In this document: positions 61,677 to 64,000 of the stretch, in pieces
Position numbering within the stretch: position 1 is the first letter of the stretch
How the letters are laid out: each line of letters starts with the position of its first letter
From: Streptomyces sp. I05A-00742
GTDB taxonomy: Bacteria > Actinomycetota > Actinomycetes > Streptomycetales > Streptomycetaceae
Assembly: GCF_013055795.1 (NCBI RefSeq)
Contig: NZ_JABETO010000015.1
Span: 1 to 64,000 of the forward strand
Direction of reading: 5' to 3'
Length of the DNA: 64,000 bases
Translations under genes and position numbers: made by a program
Notes under the pieces: generated by a model
Seen by the model: only the letters and a program-made list of their open reading frames with translations
The model's database searches: none
What the model was told of the DNA's origin: nothing

Positions 61677-61801
61677 GGGCGCCCGGCCGGTACGGCGGGT
61701 TCCCCGTGGCCGCGGGCCCCGACGGCGTGCGGCCCTCACGCAGGAGGACCTCACGCAGGAGGACCTCACGTATGAGGCACTCACGCAGGAGGTACTCATG
61801 A
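61673..61801 (+). CDS. Candidate small Arg-rich coupling ORF (42 aa) between the RebC- and P450-type genes
   Basis: The ATG overlaps the upstream stop (ATGA at 61673-61676) and the TGA at 61799-61801 overlaps the P450 start (ATGA at 61798-61801). The first half reads MRAPGRYGGFPVAAGPDGVR; the rest is four five-residue units, SRRRT, SRRRT, SRMRH, SRRRY, encoded by the tandem Shine-Dalgarno repeat. It may serve only translational coupling. No homologue is recognised. Confidence 0.5.
   Translation: MRAPGRYGGFPVAAGPDGVRPSRRRTSRRRTSRMRHSRRRYS
61736..61795 (+). repeat. Fourfold 15-bp Shine-Dalgarno repeat before the P450 gene
   Basis: TCACGCAGGAGGACC (61736-61750), an identical copy (61751-61765), TCACGTATGAGGCAC (61766-61780) and TCACGCAGGAGGTAC (61781-61795), then TC-ATG. 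Three of four units carry AGGAGG; only the last is correctly spaced for the P450 ATG at 61798. Confidence 0.92.
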
Positions 61802-63066
61802 CTCCCCTCGGCCCCTTCCGCACCTCCGATGTCCATGTGCCCGATCCCTATCCGCTCTACGAGCACTACCGGGAGCACGACCCCGTCCACGAGGGCGAGG
61901 ACGGCTGGTACGTCTTCCGCCACGACGACGTGGCCGCCGTCCTGGCCGACCGCCGCTTCGGCCGCGGCGGGCTCCCGGCCCCGCTGCCGGCCGACTGCCC
62001 GCACCTGCGGCGGACCGCCTCCGCGTGGATGGTCTTCATGGACCCGCCCCGGCACACCCGGGTCCGCGCCCTGGTCGCCAGGAGCTTCACACCCCGGGTG
62101 GTCGAACGCCTGCGCCCCCGCGTCGACGACATCGCCGGCCGGCTGACCGCCGCACTGGCCGAGGAGCAACGCGCCGACCTCGTCGACCGGTTCGCCGCGC
62201 CCTTCCCCATCCTGGTGATCAGCGAACTGCTGGGGGTCCGGGCGGACGACCGCCCCTGGTTCCGCGCCCGCGCGGTCGACCTCCAGCAGGCCACCAGCGC
62301 CCGCGCCCGCCGGCGGAGCGACGCGTTCCGGGTGGCCGACGCGGCGGCCCGCGACCTCGACGCGTACTTCCGCACCGAGCTGGCCCGGCGCAGGGCGGCC
62401 GAGGAGGGGCCGACCGGTGACGGTGACCTGATCACGGCCCTGCTGCGGGGGGCCGACGGGAAACCGCCGGCCGACGAGGAACGGCTGGGCTACGAGGAGC
62501 GGCCGGCCGACGAGGAGCCGCTGGGCGACGACGTCCTGGTGGGGACGTGCGTCCACCTGCTCACGGCGGGCCACGAGACCACCACCAACCTCCTGTGCAA
62601 GGGCCTGCTCGCCCTGCTCGCCCACCCGTACCAGCTCGGACTGCTGCGGACCCGGCCGGAGTTGATGCCCGCCGCCGTGGAGGAGCTGATCCGCTACGAC
62701 TCCCCCGTCCAGATGATCAGCCGCCGCGCCCACGAGGACGGGGAGATCGCGGGCCGCCGCGTCAGGAAGGGCGACAAGGTGACCCTCGTCCTCGGCTCGG
62801 CCAACCGCGACCCCCGCCGCTTCCCGCACCCGGACCGGCTGGACATCCGCCGCGACGCCCGGCGCCACTGCGGCTTCGGTCTTGGCATCCACTACTGCGT
62901 CGGCGCGCCCCTCGCGCGCGCCGAGGCCGAGATCGGCCTCGGCCGCCTGCTCCGCGGGCTGCCGGGGCTCCGGCTGGCGGAGGAGGAGCCGGACGGCCCG
63001 GTGCGGTACGCGGACGACCTGGTGTTCCACGGGCCGTCACGGATGGTGGTGCGGACCCGGTACTGA
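61798..63066 (+). CDS. Cytochrome P450 (RebP/StaP type, CYP245 family)
   Basis: 422-aa P450 that, in staurosporine and rebeccamycin pathways, forms the aryl-aryl bond of chromopyrrolic acid and removes its carboxylates. Motifs: TAGHETT in the I helix (256-262), ExxR at 296-299, heme Cys367 in FGLGIHYCVGAPLARAEAEIG. FPILVISELLG, VGTCVHLLTAGHETTTN, LGSANRDPRRFP and YADDLVFHGPSR match StaP almost word for word as I remember it. An acidic tandem repeat (residues 224-243) sits before the I helix. Confidence 0.94.
   Translation: MTPLGPFRTSDVHVPDPYPLYEHYREHDPVHEGEDGWYVFRHDDVAAVLADRRFGRGGLPAPLPADCPHLRRTASAWMVFMDPPRHTRVRALVARSFTPRVVERLRPRVDDIAGRLTAALAEEQRADLVDRFAAPFPILVISELLGVRADDRPWFRARAVDLQQATSARARRRSDAFRVADAAARDLDAYFRTELARRRAAEEGPTGDGDLITALLRGADGKPPADEERLGYEERPADEEPLGDDVLVGTCVHLLTAGHETTTNLLCKGLLALLAHPYQLGLLRTRPELMPAAVEELIRYDSPVQMISRRAHEDGEIAGRRVRKGDKVTLVLGSANRDPRRFPHPDRLDIRRDARRHCGFGLGIHYCVGAPLARAEAEIGLGRLLRGLPGLRLAEEEPDGPVRYADDLVFHGPSRMVVRTRY
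62467..62526 (+). repeat. In-frame tandem duplication inside the P450 gene
   Basis: A 24-nt segment at 62467-62490 (starting CCGGCCGACGAGGAACGGCT) recurs at 62503-62526 with 22 of 24 bases identical, period 36 nt. It encodes PADEERLG and PADEEPLG, an acidic loop between the H-region helices and the I helix. Confidence 0.85.
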
Positions 63067-63078
63067 TGTGAACGGTGA

Positions 63079-63105
63079 TGTCGGTGCGTCAGCCCCGCAC
63101 CGACA
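63079..63105. terminator. Bidirectional hairpin with a stop codon in its loop
   Basis: Perfect 10-bp stem TGTCGGTGCG/CGCACCGACA, 7-nt loop TCAGCCC. The loop holds the stop of the minus-strand monooxygenase (63089-63091). It separates it from the convergent P450 gene. Confidence 0.8.
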
Positions 63106-64000
63106 CCCACCACCGGTCCAGATACGACGCCAGTGCCGTCCGGTCGCCGGAGGCCGCGCGCAGGCCGATGTACCCGTCCGGGCGTACGAGGAGCAGCGTC
63201 CCGGCGGGCGGCCGGCCGCGCTCCCCGTGCTCGGGGCGGACACCGAAGACCTCGACCGGGGCGGAGTACCGTCCGACGAGGTCCCGGAGTTCACGGAGCC
63301 CGTCCGCGCCCGGCCCGGCGGCGTCCTCGGACACCAGGAGCGTCCACCTCCGGTACGAGAGCAGATCGTGGAGGTGCCGCCGTTCGCCGCCCGCGCGCAC
63401 CGGGAAGTCCGGCAGCCGGTCACCGGCGCGCAGCGGCCCCCGCCCGCCGGCGTCGGCGGACAGCGCGCTCGCCCGGTGGTGCCTGCCGAAGTCGCTCATC
63501 ATCATCCGCGCCCGCCGCTCCGCCAACGGGTTGCCGATCACCAGGGGCGCCGCGAGGTTCAGGGCCGCCAGGGTCAGCGGGCCCGGCGGAAGCTCCGTGA
63601 TGTTGTGGCGCATGTCCCGCATCACGCCGGCGGCCCGGTGGCGCTGTTCGGCGGAGTAGGTGTCGAGCAGGGTGTCCCGGCACCAGCCCCGGTGCACGGC
63701 GGCGAGCTTCCAGGCGAGGTTGTGGGCCCCGCACAGCCCGGTGTTGAGCCCGTGGCCGCCGACGGGTGCCCACAGGTGCGCGCTGTCGCCGGCGATCAGG
63801 GCGGCGCCGTGCCGGAGGGAGGCGGCGACGCGGTCGTGGAAACGGGCCCGGTTGACCCACAGCGGGCTCGTCGGCACCAGCCGGACGGCGGGGTCGCCCG
63901 TGGCGCGGGCGACGATCTCCCGCATCTCCTCGGTGTCCGGCGGCTCTTCCCGGCGCGGCTCGGGGTCGTCGCGGAAGGCGAAGAACCGGTATCCGCCGCC
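63089..64000 (-). CDS. FAD-dependent aromatic hydroxylase (partial, runs off the window)
   Basis: C-terminal ~300 residues of a flavin monooxygenase of the PHBH/aromatic polyketide hydroxylase class. The FAD/ribityl motif is GDSAHLWAPVGGHGLNTGLCGAHNLAWKLAAV, followed by LLDTYSAEQRHRAA and a C-terminal thioredoxin-like domain (AGDRLPDFPV, LLVRPDGYIGLRA). The N-terminal GxGxxG half is beyond position 64000. It is convergent to the P450 gene. Indolotryptoline clusters (BE-54017, cladoniamide) hold extra FAD oxygenases next to the same core, so a tailoring role is possible but not shown. Confidence 0.88.
   Translation of the reverse strand, partial: GGGYRFFAFRDDPEPRREEPPDTEEMREIVARATGDPAVRLVPTSPLWVNRARFHDRVAASLRHGAALIAGDSAHLWAPVGGHGLNTGLCGAHNLAWKLAAVHRGWCRDTLLDTYSAEQRHRAAGVMRDMRHNITELPPGPLTLAALNLAAPLVIGNPLAERRARMMMSDFGRHHRASALSADAGGRGPLRAGDRLPDFPVRAGGERRHLHDLLSYRRWTLLVSEDAAGPGADGLRELRDLVGRYSAPVEVFGVRPEHGERGRPPAGTLLLVRPDGYIGLRAASGDRTALASYLDRWWVSVRG

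Noticed and set aside
60503..61801. Long antisense-like frame over the RebC-type gene (432 codons) ending at 61801
   Set aside because: Only its last 42 codons, starting at 61673, fall outside the RebC-type gene; the upstream part is an arginine/proline-rich shadow frame.
1..64000. tRNA, rRNA, riboswitch, CRISPR, transposase or integrase genes
   Set aside because: None was recognised on either strand; a covariance-model scan would be needed to exclude small RNAs.

Overview
The window is high-GC actinobacterial DNA, almost certainly a Streptomyces chromosome. The support is GTG and TTG starts, near-continuous coding, an SsgA-like sporulation protein, a complete hopanoid locus, an idi gene close to a SCO6745-family gene (an order I recall from S. 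coelicolor), and many genes with a TANNNT box 5-7 nt before the start codon, as expected for leaderless mRNAs. No rRNA, tRNA, CRISPR array, insertion sequence or phage gene was seen.

Layout. (1) 1-9002, minus strand: hopanoid operon hpnC-hpnD-hpnE-prenyltransferase-shc-hpnG-hpnH-ispG (ispG cut by the window edge). It covers isoprenoid supply, squalene synthesis, cyclisation and C35 side-chain addition. (2) 9397-16448, minus strand: a surface-polymer locus with a two-gene ABC exporter, a GT2 glycosyltransferase, two CDP-alcohol phosphotransferase-type proteins, a glycerol-1-phosphate-dehydrogenase-like enzyme and a cytidylyltransferase-like protein. (3) 16699-26150: housekeeping and accessory genes (galE-like epimerase, CDF transporter, idi, anti-sigma-type ATPase, enoyl-CoA hydratase, DJ-1 and GlxA proteins, tex). 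(4) 26273-34677, minus strand: a Pls/epsilon-poly-lysine-synthetase-like NRPS with an adjacent M1 peptidase, then an ABC-F protein and an unrecognised gene. (5) 34747-43778: amino-acid oxidase, two tandem secreted X-prolyl dipeptidyl peptidases, a secreted M1 peptidase, a MerR regulator and a two-gene locus sharing a NIQAGND motif. (6) 43824-49613, minus strand: fatty-acid or acyl-CoA degradation operon. (7) 49749-54828: small housekeeping genes (YjbR-like, DapA-like, endonuclease V, YciI, SsgA-like, pyrophosphatase, DMT exporter). (8) 55203 to the end: an indolocarbazole biosynthetic core (RebO/StaO, RebD/StaD, RebC/StaC and RebP/StaP type enzymes), followed by a convergent FAD monooxygenase that runs off the window.

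The most interesting part is the indolocarbazole locus. All four core enzymes of chromopyrrolic-acid/aglycone formation are present in the order O-D-C-P. The O-D junction is a direct GTGA overlap. The D-C and C-P junctions are each bridged by a small ORF (28 and 42 codons) whose start overlaps the upstream stop and whose stop overlaps the downstream start, both as ATGA. These two junctions also carry tandemly repeated Shine-Dalgarno units (2 x 17 bp and 4 x 15 bp), and the P450 itself holds an in-frame tandem duplication. No glycosyltransferase or halogenase is visible before the window ends, so the final product is open.

Other points worth checking are a pyrophosphatase with Gln in place of a metal-binding Asp, a CDP-alcohol phosphotransferase lacking its last motif Asp, a likely CTG start in the DUF5941-type gene, several perfect long palindromes (31824-31849, 42532-42557, 53099-53158), and hairpins that hold a gene's stop codon in the loop.
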